Part shown: positions 1-9,200 of the stretch, piece by piece
How positions within the stretch are numbered: the stretch's first letter is position 1
How the letters are laid out: each line of letters begins with the position of its first letter
Origin: Corynebacterium sp. p3-SID1056
GTDB lineage: Bacteria; Actinomycetota; Actinomycetes; Mycobacteriales; Mycobacteriaceae
Length of the DNA: 64,000 nt
Assembly (NCBI RefSeq): GCF_025152525.1
Contig: NZ_JALXXL010000002.1
Coordinates: forward strand, 124,001 to 188,000
Direction of reading: 5' to 3'
Program-made: the position numbers and the translations under genes
The notes under the pieces: generated by a model
What the model was told of the DNA's origin: nothing
Databases searched by the model: none
The model's input: only the letters and a program-made list of their open reading frames with translations

Positions 1-710
1 GCGTTGACCGGCCCATCCATCACCCCAACCAGGATGATCGAGCCCAGCTCTTCGAGCTGCATGCGCACAAACTCCTCACCGGAGACGATTACTCCGTTGT
101 TGAAGTGCACCTGGATGTCGTTGCCATCGCCTGCGATAATCCGCAGGTAATCCCCCAAATCCAGGTTGGCGGTCACCCGCACCACATAGTCTGCCTTTGC
201 GCAACCGCCTGCAAGCCAGGCGGGCACGTCATGCTTCGCCGCGTCGTACACGCCTTGCACATCTGCTGCCGGGCCGGTCAGCCGCAGGGTGGCCAGCCCG
301 TCGCCGTGGTGGGTCACGCCCGCCTTCGGCGTGCGCGGTGCAGGTGCCTGCAGTTCGGTTTTCAGTTCGGCGGCGACATGGCGGATGCGCACTAGATCCC
401 CTGCCGTGTTGCACAAGTGCTCGATGTAGCGCCAGCGCGCGGTGGCATCGCGCAGTACGCGGGAAGACCTCACGATATAGGCCAACGTCTCCAACCGGTG
501 GCCCTGCTCGCGCGCCCCGGCTTCGGCGCGGGCCTGGTATTTCGTGTGCGAGGTCGGCCCGCACAACACGGAAGCTGTGGCGTGTAGTTGTGTGGCGCGG
601 TCTTTTTGGATGCCGTGTGCCTGCAGCTGCGCAGGCGTGTATCCGGCCGCAGCGTGAACGAAGTCGAAACCGCAACGGTCGAACATGGCGAGTGCATCCA
701 AATCTGTCAT
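1..710 (-). CDS. DUF222/HNH-endonuclease-type protein, N-terminal part (cut by window edge)
   Basis: The minus-strand reading frame stays open from an ATG at 710 to the left edge, so only about the first 236 residues are seen. The visible protein starts MTDLDALAMFDRCGF and contains the helical, Arg/Ala-rich region typical of the DUF222 part of actinobacterial HNH proteins, followed by a segment ending near GSIILVGVMDGPVN. The HNH motif itself would lie outside the window, so nuclease activity cannot be judged. A -10 hexamer TATTCT (718-723 on the plus strand as AGAATA) lies seven bases before the ATG, with no ribosome binding site, which suggests a leaderless mRNA. These proteins are multi-copy in corynebacteria and their role is unclear. 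Family call is from general resemblance. Confidence 0.7.
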   Translation of the reverse strand, partial: MTDLDALAMFDRCGFDFVHAAAGYTPAQLQAHGIQKDRATQLHATASVLCGPTSHTKYQARAEAGAREQGHRLETLAYIVRSSRVLRDATARWRYIEHLCNTAGDLVRIRHVAAELKTELQAPAPRTPKAGVTHHGDGLATLRLTGPAADVQGVYDAAKHDVPAWLAGGCAKADYVVRVTANLDLGDYLRIIAGDGNDIQVHFNNGVIVSGEEFVRMQLEELGSIILVGVMDGPVN

Positions 711-717
711 ATACCCG

Positions 718-723
718 AGAATA
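718..723 (-). promoter_or_regulatory. -10 element of a leaderless promoter for the DUF222 gene
   Basis: On the minus strand TATTCT is followed by seven bases and then the ATG at 710. This places the expected transcription start on the start codon. No clear -35 is visible. Confidence 0.5.
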
Positions 724-818
724 AACCGCGCTTACCTGCGCAAACAAGCAATTGTGAGAATGAACCCAATATCGGCCCAAAACGGAACCAACGACCCAAA
801 AGCTGCGTCTAATACAGG

Positions 819-1367
819 TTAGGCCGAAGCGCGCCAGGCGGAAAGGAGGTGGCGGACGAGGCGCTCGCGGACGTCGGGAAACAGCGCGGTCAGCGTCTCG
901 TCCATGGGGCGAGTGACCACGATGAGTTCGGAGGCGAGCTCGCCCGGCGTGGCGTCGCGGGCGATCAGGCCATGCGGCGCGGCCGTGTCGAGGAGGACTT
1001 GGACGTGGCGGAAGAACTCGTCGAGGCGCTCGGTGCCCACGGGGTGCTCGGGGGCGAGGGCGCCGACGAGGATGCCTACGCCGGCGTCGACAAGCTGCCA
1101 GATGAAGCGCTCCCAATTACCCTCTGGGTCGGCGGAAAAGTTCGTGAGCGTGTCGTCGAGGAGGACGTCGAGCTCCTCGATAAATCGCAGCGCGCACGCC
1201 TGTCGCAGCGCGGCCCGCGAGGGGAAGTGACGGTAGAGTGTAGCGATGCCGACACCTGCGTCTTTGGCCACGGCCTCGAGTGTGACTGCGGAGTTCGGGC
1301 GGGTCCGGAACTGCTCGGTGGCAGCGGTGATGATTTTCTCGCGTTTTGCGCGCGCGTCTGATCGCAT
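819..1367 (-). CDS. TetR-family transcriptional regulator
   Basis: A 182-residue protein. Residues about 8-50 form a TetR-type helix-turn-helix, including VTLEAVAKDAGVGIATLYRH followed by FPSRAAL. The C-terminal two thirds is helical and would be the ligand and dimerisation domain. The start was placed at the ATG at 1367 because AGGAGG sits just upstream; a longer open frame extends further but would run across the divergent promoter. It is transcribed away from the ABC ATPase/YhgE pair starting at 1476, so it probably represses that pair and itself from the shared 108-bp intergenic region. Ligand unknown. Confidence 0.88.
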   Translation of the reverse strand: MRSDARAKREKIITAATEQFRTRPNSAVTLEAVAKDAGVGIATLYRHFPSRAALRQACALRFIEELDVLLDDTLTNFSADPEGNWERFIWQLVDAGVGILVGALAPEHPVGTERLDEFFRHVQVLLDTAAPHGLIARDATPGELASELIVVTRPMDETLTALFPDVRERLVRHLLSAWRASA

Positions 1368-1475
1368 GGGTGCCTCCTCGGGCGCGATACTCTTTCGTCT
1401 TGACATCGCCGAGTCTGCGGAGCACCATAGCAGGAGTTTTAAGTGATAGCTAACCCTCCACTTGGAGTTTTGACA
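1368..1475. promoter_or_regulatory. Divergent promoter/operator region between tetR and the ABC/YhgE pair
   Basis: A 108-bp region between divergent starts. It holds an inverted repeat AAGTG (1441-1445) / CACTT (1459-1463) with 13 bases between, and a palindrome CTCCA-CT-TGGAG (1457-1468). The direct repeat GGAGTTTT occurs twice. These are plausible TetR operators; assignment is inference from position. Confidence 0.4.
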
Positions 1476-2057
1476 ATGACTACAATTCTCAGCGCCACAG
1501 ACCTTGTGCTGCGCAAAGGCGGCACGCCCGTGAGCGTCGACGCCGAAGAGGGGTTCAACTTCTTGCAGGTCGGGCGCGAATCCAGCGCCACGACCCTCGC
1601 CCTCACGCTCGCCGGGCGCTACAAACAGCACTCGGGCGACGTCGATGGCCCCGGCTTCAAGCGCACCGCGCTCGCCGGCGTGCACATGATTGACTCCCTC
1701 GACCGCCAGATCCCCGTACGCGATTTGCTACGCGAACAGATCGCGTGGTCGCAGCCCTTCTTCAAGCCGACCCCGCGCCGCCCACTCGAGCACGACACGG
1801 TGACGCGTTGGCTGGCCCCGCTCGGGCTGGAGGACTTGGACGAGGCAACGAAGGTCGGCGAGCTCCACGTGCTCAACCGCTTCCGCCTGCGCATCCTGCT
1901 CGCGCTGGTTGCGCGCCCAGACGCGGAGCTTTTGATCGTGGACGACGTGGACCAGATCCGCGACATGTCGCTGCGCGCCGAACTGCTAGAAAACCTGCAC
2001 GCCGTGGCCGAGGACATTGCCGTCTTGGTCATCAGCGCGAACGAGGAGGACCGATGA
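1476..2057 (+). CDS. ABC-transporter ATPase-like protein with degenerate P-loop
   Basis: A 193-residue protein with the overall layout of an ABC ATPase. The Walker B-like strand ELLIVDDVDQ is present near residue 160, but the Walker A region reads GRESSATT, so the invariant glycine-lysine of GxxxxGK(S/T) is missing. The LSGGQ signature is also not recognisable (the corresponding stretch is HVLNRFRLRILLAL). The ATG at 1476 has GGAG eight bases upstream and was preferred over an in-frame upstream codon. Its stop overlaps the next start (ATGA at 2054), so it is translationally coupled to the YhgE/Pip gene. It probably forms a complex with that protein; whether it binds ATP is doubtful. Confidence 0.72.
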   Translation: MTTILSATDLVLRKGGTPVSVDAEEGFNFLQVGRESSATTLALTLAGRYKQHSGDVDGPGFKRTALAGVHMIDSLDRQIPVRDLLREQIAWSQPFFKPTPRRPLEHDTVTRWLAPLGLEDLDEATKVGELHVLNRFRLRILLALVARPDAELLIVDDVDQIRDMSLRAELLENLHAVAEDIAVLVISANEEDR

Positions 2058-4147
2058 GCGGACTGCATATTGGCTCGAACTTCCGCAAGTTTCTGCACGG
2101 CAAGCTGCCGCCTCTGGCCATGCTTGCGATCATGGTGCTCCCGCTTTTGTTCGGCGGCCTGTTCGTGTGGAGCTACTTCGACCCGCTGGGCAACCTGAAC
2201 AAGGTGCCGGTGGCGCTGGTGAACTCGGATGAGGGCGAGGCGGGACAAGAGATCGTCGATAAGCTGCTCGAAGAAGACCCAATGGATTTCCGGGTGGTCA
2301 GCGCCGAGGAGGCGCGCGAGGGCATCGCCGACGGTACCTATTACCTGGGCATGGAGATTCCGCGCGACTTCACCGAGGCCGCGACCAGTGTGAAGGAGGA
2401 CGACCCGCACCAGGCGAAGATCAACGTCACGCTGAACGAGACCAACGGTTTCATCCCCACGATGCTGGGCAGCCAGGCGACCCGCATGATCACTGACGCG
2501 GTGTCGGTGACGGTGGGTTCGAAGGTGGTGGACCAGCTCTTCGTGGGCTTCAACACCATCAACGACGGCATGGGCCAGGCGGCCGATGGTGCCGGCAAGC
2601 TCAACGAGGGCGCGAAGAAGGCCGGCGAGGGCGGGCAGAAGCTTGACGACGGCGCGACCAAGCTCGACAACGGCATGCAGGAGTTCAACTCGAAGCTGCA
2701 GGAGATGCCGGGTGCTGCGCACAAGCTCGACGACGGCGTCGCACGCCTTGCCGACGGCGCGAACCAGCTCAACACCGGCATCGGCACTGCGGCTGACGGC
2801 GCGAACCAGCTTTCCGACGGCATGCTCACGCTCCAGTCTGGCACCGACAAGCTCGGCGCGGGCGCGGCCCAGGTCGCCGGTGGCGTGGACAAGATCGCGG
2901 GCGTGGCGGGCCAGCTGGGCGCGGCGCAGGACGCGTTCGCGGACATTGATGCCTCGCTGAACCAGGTCATTCGCGACCTGGACGCCTCCCCGATCCCGGG
3001 CACCGCGGAGCTTGCAGCGCAGGCCCGCGCCACGCAGGCGAAGCTGCACAACGGGGCGCTGTCGTCGGCGATGGATTCGAGCCTGCTGGGCCAGCTGCAG
3101 CTTCTGCAGAGCGGCGCGCACCAGATCGCGACCGAGCTGTCGGACCCGAACGCGCAGTACCGCGGCGGCGTCAACCGCGCTACGGACGCCTCGCAACAGT
3201 TGGCGGCGGGCCTGGCCAAGCTGCAGGACGGCTCCGGCACGCTGGTCGCCGGCGTCGCCCAGCTCAAGGACGGCACCTCGCAGTTGGTCGTGGCGGCGAA
3301 TACGGCCTCGGACGCGTCGTCGAAACTTGCGGACGGCTCCAACCAGCTGGTCGTGGGACTGGGCGCGCTGAACGACGGCCTGGTGCAGCTTGACGACGGC
3401 ACCGGCGAGCTCAGCGTCAAACTCCACGACGCGCAAGAAGAGGCCCCGACGTGGAAGGGCGAGCGCCTGGACAAGGCGGTCGAGACGGCATCACAACCGG
3501 TGGTGCTCAACGAGACGGGCGATGACTTGGCCTACTTTGGCAAGGGTCTGTCGCCGTTCTTCCTCTCGCTGTCGCTGTGGTTCGGCGGACTGATCCTGTA
3601 CATGGTGATGCAGCCGATCAACCGCCGCGCGATCGACTCCGGCACCCCGGTCTTCCGCGTCGTGCTGGATACGCTTGTGCCCTCGTTCTTGGTGGGCGCG
3701 GTGCAGGCCTTCCTGCTGTGGGCCGTGCAGGTCTTCCTGCTGGACATCGACCCGACCTACACGGGCATCTTGCTTTTGGTGCTGGTGGGCGTGTCGTGGG
3801 CGTTCATCTCGTTTATCTACATGCTCAACTGCATCTTTGGTAAGGCGATTGCCCGCCTGCTCACCATGGCGCTGATGTCGCTGCAGCTGGTGGCCTCGAA
3901 CGGCTTGTACCCGCCGGAAGTGCAGCCGAAGTTCATCCAGTGGGTGCACAGCTGGGACCCGATGCGGTATTCAGTGGACTTGATGCGCTACGCCCTGTTT
4001 GGCACCAACGGCGGCGATCCCCGCATGATCCGGGCGACGCTGGTGCTCGTCGGCATCGCGGTCGGCTCGTGGGTGGTTTCCTGCCTGGGTCTGAAGCACT
4101 TGCGGCAGATCCCAGAGCGGGACCTGCACCCGGAGCTGTCGGTGTAA
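2054..4147 (+). CDS. YhgE/Pip-domain membrane protein (ABC-2-like permease)
   Basis: A 697-residue membrane protein. One transmembrane helix near residues 20-45 is followed by a large extracellular region and then about five helices in the last 230 residues, the layout of the YhgE/Pip (phage-infection-protein) family. The middle region, roughly residues 175-460, consists of repeats of the type LxDGxxxLxxG (for example KLDDGATKLDNG), predicted to be a long coiled coil. Coupled by a 4-bp overlap to the ATPase-like gene and probably controlled by the divergent TetR protein. Family members are implicated in export or envelope functions; the substrate here is unknown. Confidence 0.88.
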   Translation: MSGLHIGSNFRKFLHGKLPPLAMLAIMVLPLLFGGLFVWSYFDPLGNLNKVPVALVNSDEGEAGQEIVDKLLEEDPMDFRVVSAEEAREGIADGTYYLGMEIPRDFTEAATSVKEDDPHQAKINVTLNETNGFIPTMLGSQATRMITDAVSVTVGSKVVDQLFVGFNTINDGMGQAADGAGKLNEGAKKAGEGGQKLDDGATKLDNGMQEFNSKLQEMPGAAHKLDDGVARLADGANQLNTGIGTAADGANQLSDGMLTLQSGTDKLGAGAAQVAGGVDKIAGVAGQLGAAQDAFADIDASLNQVIRDLDASPIPGTAELAAQARATQAKLHNGALSSAMDSSLLGQLQLLQSGAHQIATELSDPNAQYRGGVNRATDASQQLAAGLAKLQDGSGTLVAGVAQLKDGTSQLVVAANTASDASSKLADGSNQLVVGLGALNDGLVQLDDGTGELSVKLHDAQEEAPTWKGERLDKAVETASQPVVLNETGDDLAYFGKGLSPFFLSLSLWFGGLILYMVMQPINRRAIDSGTPVFRVVLDTLVPSFLVGAVQAFLLWAVQVFLLDIDPTYTGILLLVLVGVSWAFISFIYMLNCIFGKAIARLLTMALMSLQLVASNGLYPPEVQPKFIQWVHSWDPMRYSVDLMRYALFGTNGGDPRMIRATLVLVGIAVGSWVVSCLGLKHLRQIPERDLHPELSV

Positions 4148-4164
4148 CTGTTGCCAGACCCAGT

Positions 4165-4189
4165 TTGTAGACGTATCATCAACCTACAA
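4165..4189. promoter_or_regulatory. Inverted repeat around a -10 element before the DoxX-like gene
   Basis: TTGTAG (4165-4170) and CTACAA (4184-4189) form a perfect 6-bp inverted repeat with a 13-base spacer. The spacer holds a good -10 hexamer TATCAT (4174-4179). This is the expected position for a repressor site, but no regulator can be named. Confidence 0.4.
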
Positions 4190-4216
4190 TTGCAACCCAC
4201 CAACAAAGGAGACACC

Positions 4217-4648
4217 ATGTTCCGCAACGAGAAGAAGACCCCCAGCACCCGCCTCGCCGCCGCCCTGCTGCGCGTGCCTACCGGCCTGTACATCATGAAC
4301 TCGGGCGCGGGCAAGCTCGGCGCCGACGAAGGCACCGCCGAGTTCCTTCACGGCACGGCGCAAACCGGCATCCCGGCGGTCAAGGACGTGGACCCGAAGA
4401 CTTTCGCCAAGTTCGTCGCGTACTCCGAGACCGGCATCGGCGCGGCCCTGCTCGCGCCCTTCGTGTCCAACCGCCTGGCAGGCGCAGCGCTCGCCACCTT
4501 CGGCGCGGGCCTACTCACCATGTACTTCGGCAACGACGCCATGACCGAGGACGACGGCATCCGCGCCTCCCAGGAGGGCCTCGCCCTGTCGAAGGACTCC
4601 TGGCTCGTGTCCATCGGCACCGCGCTCATGGCGCTGCCGCGCAAGTAA
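4217..4648 (+). CDS. DoxX-like small membrane protein
   Basis: A 143-residue protein starting at the ATG at 4217, preceded by AAAGGAG at the right distance. An upstream in-frame codon lacks a ribosome binding site. It has about four hydrophobic segments (around residues 15-30, 68-85, 88-105, 125-140) and a conserved-looking amphipathic start RLAAALLRVPTGLYIMNSG, resembling DoxX/DoxX-like membrane proteins common in corynebacteria. Function is unknown; the inverted repeat in its promoter suggests specific regulation. Confidence 0.65.
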   Translation: MFRNEKKTPSTRLAAALLRVPTGLYIMNSGAGKLGADEGTAEFLHGTAQTGIPAVKDVDPKTFAKFVAYSETGIGAALLAPFVSNRLAGAALATFGAGLLTMYFGNDAMTEDDGIRASQEGLALSKDSWLVSIGTALMALPRK

Positions 4649-4669
4649 GCAGGCCGCTGCGAGACTAAA

Positions 4670-6199
4670 ATGTTTCGCGTGAAACATCTCGCTGCCCTCA
4701 CGCTCGCCACGCTCGTCCCCCTCGCCCCGGTTGCACAGGCGCAGCCGTGGGACCTGGTGGCGCCGAGCTGTACCCCGGTCCACGTCGTGCAAGCGGCGGG
4801 GTCCGGGTTTTCGCATTCCTGGGACCCGTCCGCGCGCGAGTCGCTTTTCGACGACCACTCCTCCCCCGCCGCCGACCTCACCGAACACTTCGGCACCCGC
4901 ACCGTGCGCACCTACCAGGTCCGCTACCCCGCCTCGCTCGGCCGCTTCAGCGCGCTCGGCAGCTCCAGCGGCGGCATCGAGGGCACGGAGGCCGCCACCT
5001 ACGGCGAGTCCGTCACCCTCGGTGCCGACGACGCCGCCCGCGAGATTCGCACCGTCGCCCGCAACTGCCCGGACACCCGCCTCATCCTGATCGGCTACTC
5101 GCAGGGCGCGCACCTGATCGGCGATGTCGCGGCGGAGATCGGCCACGGGAAAGTAGCGGGCGTTGGGCCGGATCAGGTGGCTGCGGTGGTGTTGTTTGCG
5201 GATCCGGGGCGGTCGGGCGTCGTGAAGCAAAGGCCCCTGGCTCCCGCGAAGCTGTACGCGCCCGCGCCGAAGGGGCAGCTGGCGCGCGGCGGCGAGCTGA
5301 TCAACGGCGGCGGCTCGGGCGTTGTGCCTGGTCGCGTGGGATTGGCGGGCGAGCGGGCGCTGAGTTTCGCCGGGCTGGAGGGCAAGGTGCTGTCGCTGTG
5401 CAATGCGGCGGACATGGCGTGCTCGACGGACCCGGACTCCGCGCTGCGGGAGTTGGCGGACGTGGCGATGCGCGAAGAGGTTGTCGGCCCGCCGAACGCG
5501 GCGACCGGCATGCATGTGCTCGAGTTTTCGCGGCTCATGGACTCCGGCGCGCCCCTCCAGCAGGCGGTGCGCGAGTCCGGGCTCTCGCTTCTCGACGCAC
5601 CCACCGCCGCCCTCATCCTCGGAGAGATAGGACTCTTCGCCCAGGCCGCGGACCGCGCCACCCGCGCCGAGCAGGCGGCGACACCAGCCGAGCAGCTCGC
5701 GGCCGTGACCTTAATGTCCGCCCTGCCGAACCTGGCGAAAGAGGGCGTGACCTGGACGTACCTGCTGCCCGCGCTCGAGGGGCTGCGCGGGGCGGTTGCG
5801 ACCGGCGAGGAGGCGGGCTGGTACGACGTCGCTCTGGAGGCGATGCGGGCGACCCAGGCCGCCGAGCGCTTCTACCTGCAGCTGGCCAGCGCCGGCGTGG
5901 TTGCGCGCGTGCCGACGCCAACCGAGCAGCGCCAGGCCGCGACGCACGCCGCGGTCAGCCAGCTGATGGACCAGGTGGCGAGTGCCGCGGGTCTTAACGC
6001 GGCGATGCGCAACCCCGCTAACGCGAACCTTCTCGCATCTGCGGCGCAGGCGGGCGACTTCGGGCCGCGCCACATGTCCTACTACAAGCTCGGCTACACC
6101 GACAGCCCCGGCGGGTTCAGCATCGACGGCCAGACCGGCTACGACTACGCGCTCGACTGGCTCGACGACGTGGTCCGCGGGGTGCTGCGGGAGGGGTGA
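4670..6199 (+). CDS. Secreted cutinase-family serine esterase
   Basis: A 509-residue exported protein. The signal peptide ends near PVAQA (residue 24). The nucleophile motif GYSQGA places the catalytic serine at about residue 144. Asp248 sits inside CNAADMAC, matching the cutinase Cys-x-x-x-Asp-x-x-Cys arrangement, and His282 is a plausible third member of the triad. The last 200 residues are an extra helical domain beyond the usual cutinase length. Such enzymes act on envelope or environmental lipids in mycolate-containing bacteria. Start choice is open: ATG 4670 has no ribosome binding site, while GTG 4679 lies seven bases after a -10-like TAAAAT (4667-4672) and could be a leaderless start. 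The start overlaps a near-consensus parS. Confidence 0.85.
   Translation: MFRVKHLAALTLATLVPLAPVAQAQPWDLVAPSCTPVHVVQAAGSGFSHSWDPSARESLFDDHSSPAADLTEHFGTRTVRTYQVRYPASLGRFSALGSSSGGIEGTEAATYGESVTLGADDAAREIRTVARNCPDTRLILIGYSQGAHLIGDVAAEIGHGKVAGVGPDQVAAVVLFADPGRSGVVKQRPLAPAKLYAPAPKGQLARGGELINGGGSGVVPGRVGLAGERALSFAGLEGKVLSLCNAADMACSTDPDSALRELADVAMREEVVGPPNAATGMHVLEFSRLMDSGAPLQQAVRESGLSLLDAPTAALILGEIGLFAQAADRATRAEQAATPAEQLAAVTLMSALPNLAKEGVTWTYLLPALEGLRGAVATGEEAGWYDVALEAMRATQAAERFYLQLASAGVVARVPTPTEQRQAATHAAVSQLMDQVASAAGLNAAMRNPANANLLASAAQAGDFGPRHMSYYKLGYTDSPGGFSIDGQTGYDYALDWLDDVVRGVLREG
4671..4686. promoter_or_regulatory. Degenerate parS site
   Basis: TGTTTCGCGTGAAACA differs by one base from the consensus TGTTTCACGTGAAACA. 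It overlaps the start of the cutinase-like gene and is the only such site on this side of dnaA in the window. Confidence 0.5.
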
Positions 6200-6215
6200 G
6201 CGCGTAAAAAGCGAA

Positions 6216-6253
6216 AAGCCGCTTGTGTGGGCTTCAACCCTCACAAGCGGCTT
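6216..6253. terminator. Terminator between the esterase and the first giant surface protein
   Basis: AAGCCGCTTGTG and CACAAGCGGCTT form a perfect 12-bp stem with a 14-base loop. On the minus strand it is followed by TTTTCGCTTTTT, so it mainly serves the surface-protein gene, and may work in both directions. Confidence 0.85.
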
Positions 6254-6269
6254 CTTCAGGCGCTAGAGA

Positions 6270-9200
6270 CTACTTCTCCTCGTCAGCAGCAGCCTCATCC
6301 TCCGGCTTCGCAGCCTCAGAACCAGCAGGCTTACCTGACGAGCCGTACATCAGCGTCTCGTTATCGGTAGCCTTGCCCAGCTGGTAGGAAGAGGTCGCCT
6401 CCTGCTGACCACATGCACGCAGGACAGCGTCACCGATCAGCAGGCCAGCGGTGATCAGGCCAAGGCCACCGGCTGCGATACCGATCATCTGCGAGTTCTC
6501 GATCGCGAACGCACCCTGGACACCAGCGGCACGCTGTGCACGATCATGGTCGTAGATGCCCAGGCCCTGCTGGATGCGGTCATTCGCGTCCTTGATCGCA
6601 GCGTTGAGCTGACCGCGCACGCCCTCGAGACCCGGGATGTGGACCTGGGAGAGGATACCCAGCGGGATCAGCAGCAGCAGCGGGGATGCCAGACCAACAA
6701 GCGAAGCGATGCACTTCGGGTCAGAGGAGCCGACGTTCACGTCGCCACCACCCTGGGTGTTGCCGTTCTTGACGTTGATATTCACCTTGCCGATGGTCTT
6801 GTTCTGGACACCATCGAGTACAGGGATGAACAGGACCGTACCGCTTGCACCATCCTTCGGAGTGAGGATGATGTTATTGCCATCGCGGCGCTGGTCCACA
6901 AGGTCAGCACCCTCAGCGATCGCAACTTCGCCGCCTTCCTTATCGAAGATGACGGTGATCTGGCCGGTCTTTTCGTCGTGCTCGATCCGGGCAACGTCAC
7001 GGTTGTCACCCAGGAACGCACCGTTAGAGGTGAGGTACTTCGGGACGATCGTCGAAGTGATCGTGCGGACGAGCTTGCCGTCCTTGTCGTACTCCTCGGT
7101 GACAACGACCTTGTTCTCGGTGCCATCCTTCGGGGTCAGCGTGAAGTTGCCCTTGCCGTCCTTGCCCGTGGTGACGTGCTCAGCGCCCTGGACGACCTTG
7201 AAGGTGTTGCCCTCCGAGATCGGCTGGTATGCCTTGCCCTCACCGATGATGAGGTAGTCACGCAGCTGGCGGGAACCGCTGGTTGCGCCCTGTACGATCT
7301 GCAGGTTGTAGGTGTTCAGCACGTTGCCGTCCTGATCGAACTCCTGGACCGTTGCGTTCTTTCCAGCAGCATCCGCCTTCGGCTTAATGGTCCACTGGTT
7401 GCCATCGTTGTTCGGAAGCTCGAGGTACTCGCCACCGTCAACGACCTTGAACTGGTTCGACTTTTCAACCAGGGTCGCGCGGAATTCACCGTTGGTCGAG
7501 ACCTGGTAGTAGTAGTCCCCACCTGCGTTTGGCTCGGTGATGTTCAGCTGGTAAGTCGCGTAGACGCCGCGCTTATCCTTTACGGCGATGGTCACGAAAC
7601 CGGTCTTGTCCTTACGGCCGGTGACGACAAACTCGCCGTTCTCCTCCTTGATATTGACGAGCTCCTTGCCGTCAACCTCCTTGCCGTCGGCATCGGTGGC
7701 GGAGACAATCTCGTAGGTATCGCCCTCCTCCTTGCTGATGCGTGCGGTGCCGGTCCAGGACATGCGCTTCTTGGTGACCTGGTCCTTGGAGGCACCGCGG
7801 CCCGGGGTGATGTTGAGGATGTAGCGCTCGAAGACGTAGCCGTCCTCGGTGCGGTTCTCAATCACAACCTTGCCGTTAGCATCCGACTTCGGGGTGATCT
7901 TCAGCTTGTCATCGCCGTCCGTCGGGGTGGACACGAGCAGATCCGTGCCCTCGGTGACGTACAGCTTCGTGCCCTGGAGGTCGACCTCGTTGTCAGCCGT
8001 GATGGTGTAGGTGGACTCGCTCGGAGTGAACGGCTTGACGGTGTAGACGTACTCGGTGATCGGGTGCTTCTTTGTGCCAACGAGCTTCGACGGCTGGCCC
8101 TCGACCTCTTCGTAGATGAACTCTGTGTAGAACTCGGTGACCTTGAACTTGCCCTCGGCACCCGGCTTAAACTTCAGCTGGAGATCGTCCTGGATCTCCT
8201 TGCCTTCGTAGTCCTCCGGGTTGTCGAAGAAGTCGCCCAGGCTTGCCCCGTCCAGCGGCTCTACCGTGAAGTGGTTGTCTTCGTGGTTGCCCAGGAACAC
8301 GTTGACCTTGGAGCGGTCAACGACCTCACGATCGCGTGTGACCTTGTCAATCTTGCCTGTGGTATCGCGCTCGATGTTGATGGTGAACACACCAACCAGG
8401 CGGCCTTCGCTGTCCTTGATGTTGATGACGGCGGTACCACCGTTTTCCTTCAGCTCAAGGTCGTCCTCGTTTGGGGTGATCTTCCAGACCGGCTTGCCGT
8501 CGGAGTCGCGGGTGGTCTCTTCGATGTTGAGCTGCGATTCCTTCAGCAGGCCTTCGCGGTTCACAACCTCGTAGGTGTAGTCCTCGCGACGCTCAATCTC
8601 GACGTTGCCGTTGTAGTTGATGTTGTGCTCGACAACCTTCGGGCCGCCGTTGGCGTCCTTGACCACCTCGAAGTTGAAGGTGTATTCAACGCCATCCTTG
8701 TCGGTGAAGACAACGTGCGCGTTGCCTTCCTCGACCTTCGGGACGATCTTCCAAACCTTCTCGCCGTTAACCTCGGTCTCGACGATATCGATGACGTCCT
8801 TGCCCTCGATGATCTCGAAGGAGCCGCCGCGGTACTCGACGTAGCCGACAGAGGTGTTCAGGATCGTACGAGTGACGTCGTACTTCGACTCCTTGTTCTC
8901 GATCGTGATGATGTTCTCACGAGCGGTGCCCTCCTTGTCGGTGATCCGCACGATCACCTCACCCGAGGTCACGCCGTCCTTCGGGGTAACGGTGAGGTTG
9001 CCGTTGCCGTCATCATCGACGACTACGAGCTCGCCGCCCTTGATGGTCTCAACCTTGTCACCCTTGTTGTACTTGATGACCTTGTAGCGGTCACCTTCGC
9101 CACCAGTGTTGATGTTGTAGAAGAAGTTGTTCACCGTGACGTTGATGGACTCTTCAAGGTTGACCGTGTTGTTGATGGTCAGGTGGTAGACGTGCTGACG

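Noticed and set aside
1619..3510. Minus-strand open frames opposite YhgE
   Set aside because: Caused by the repetitive codons of the coiled-coil repeats.
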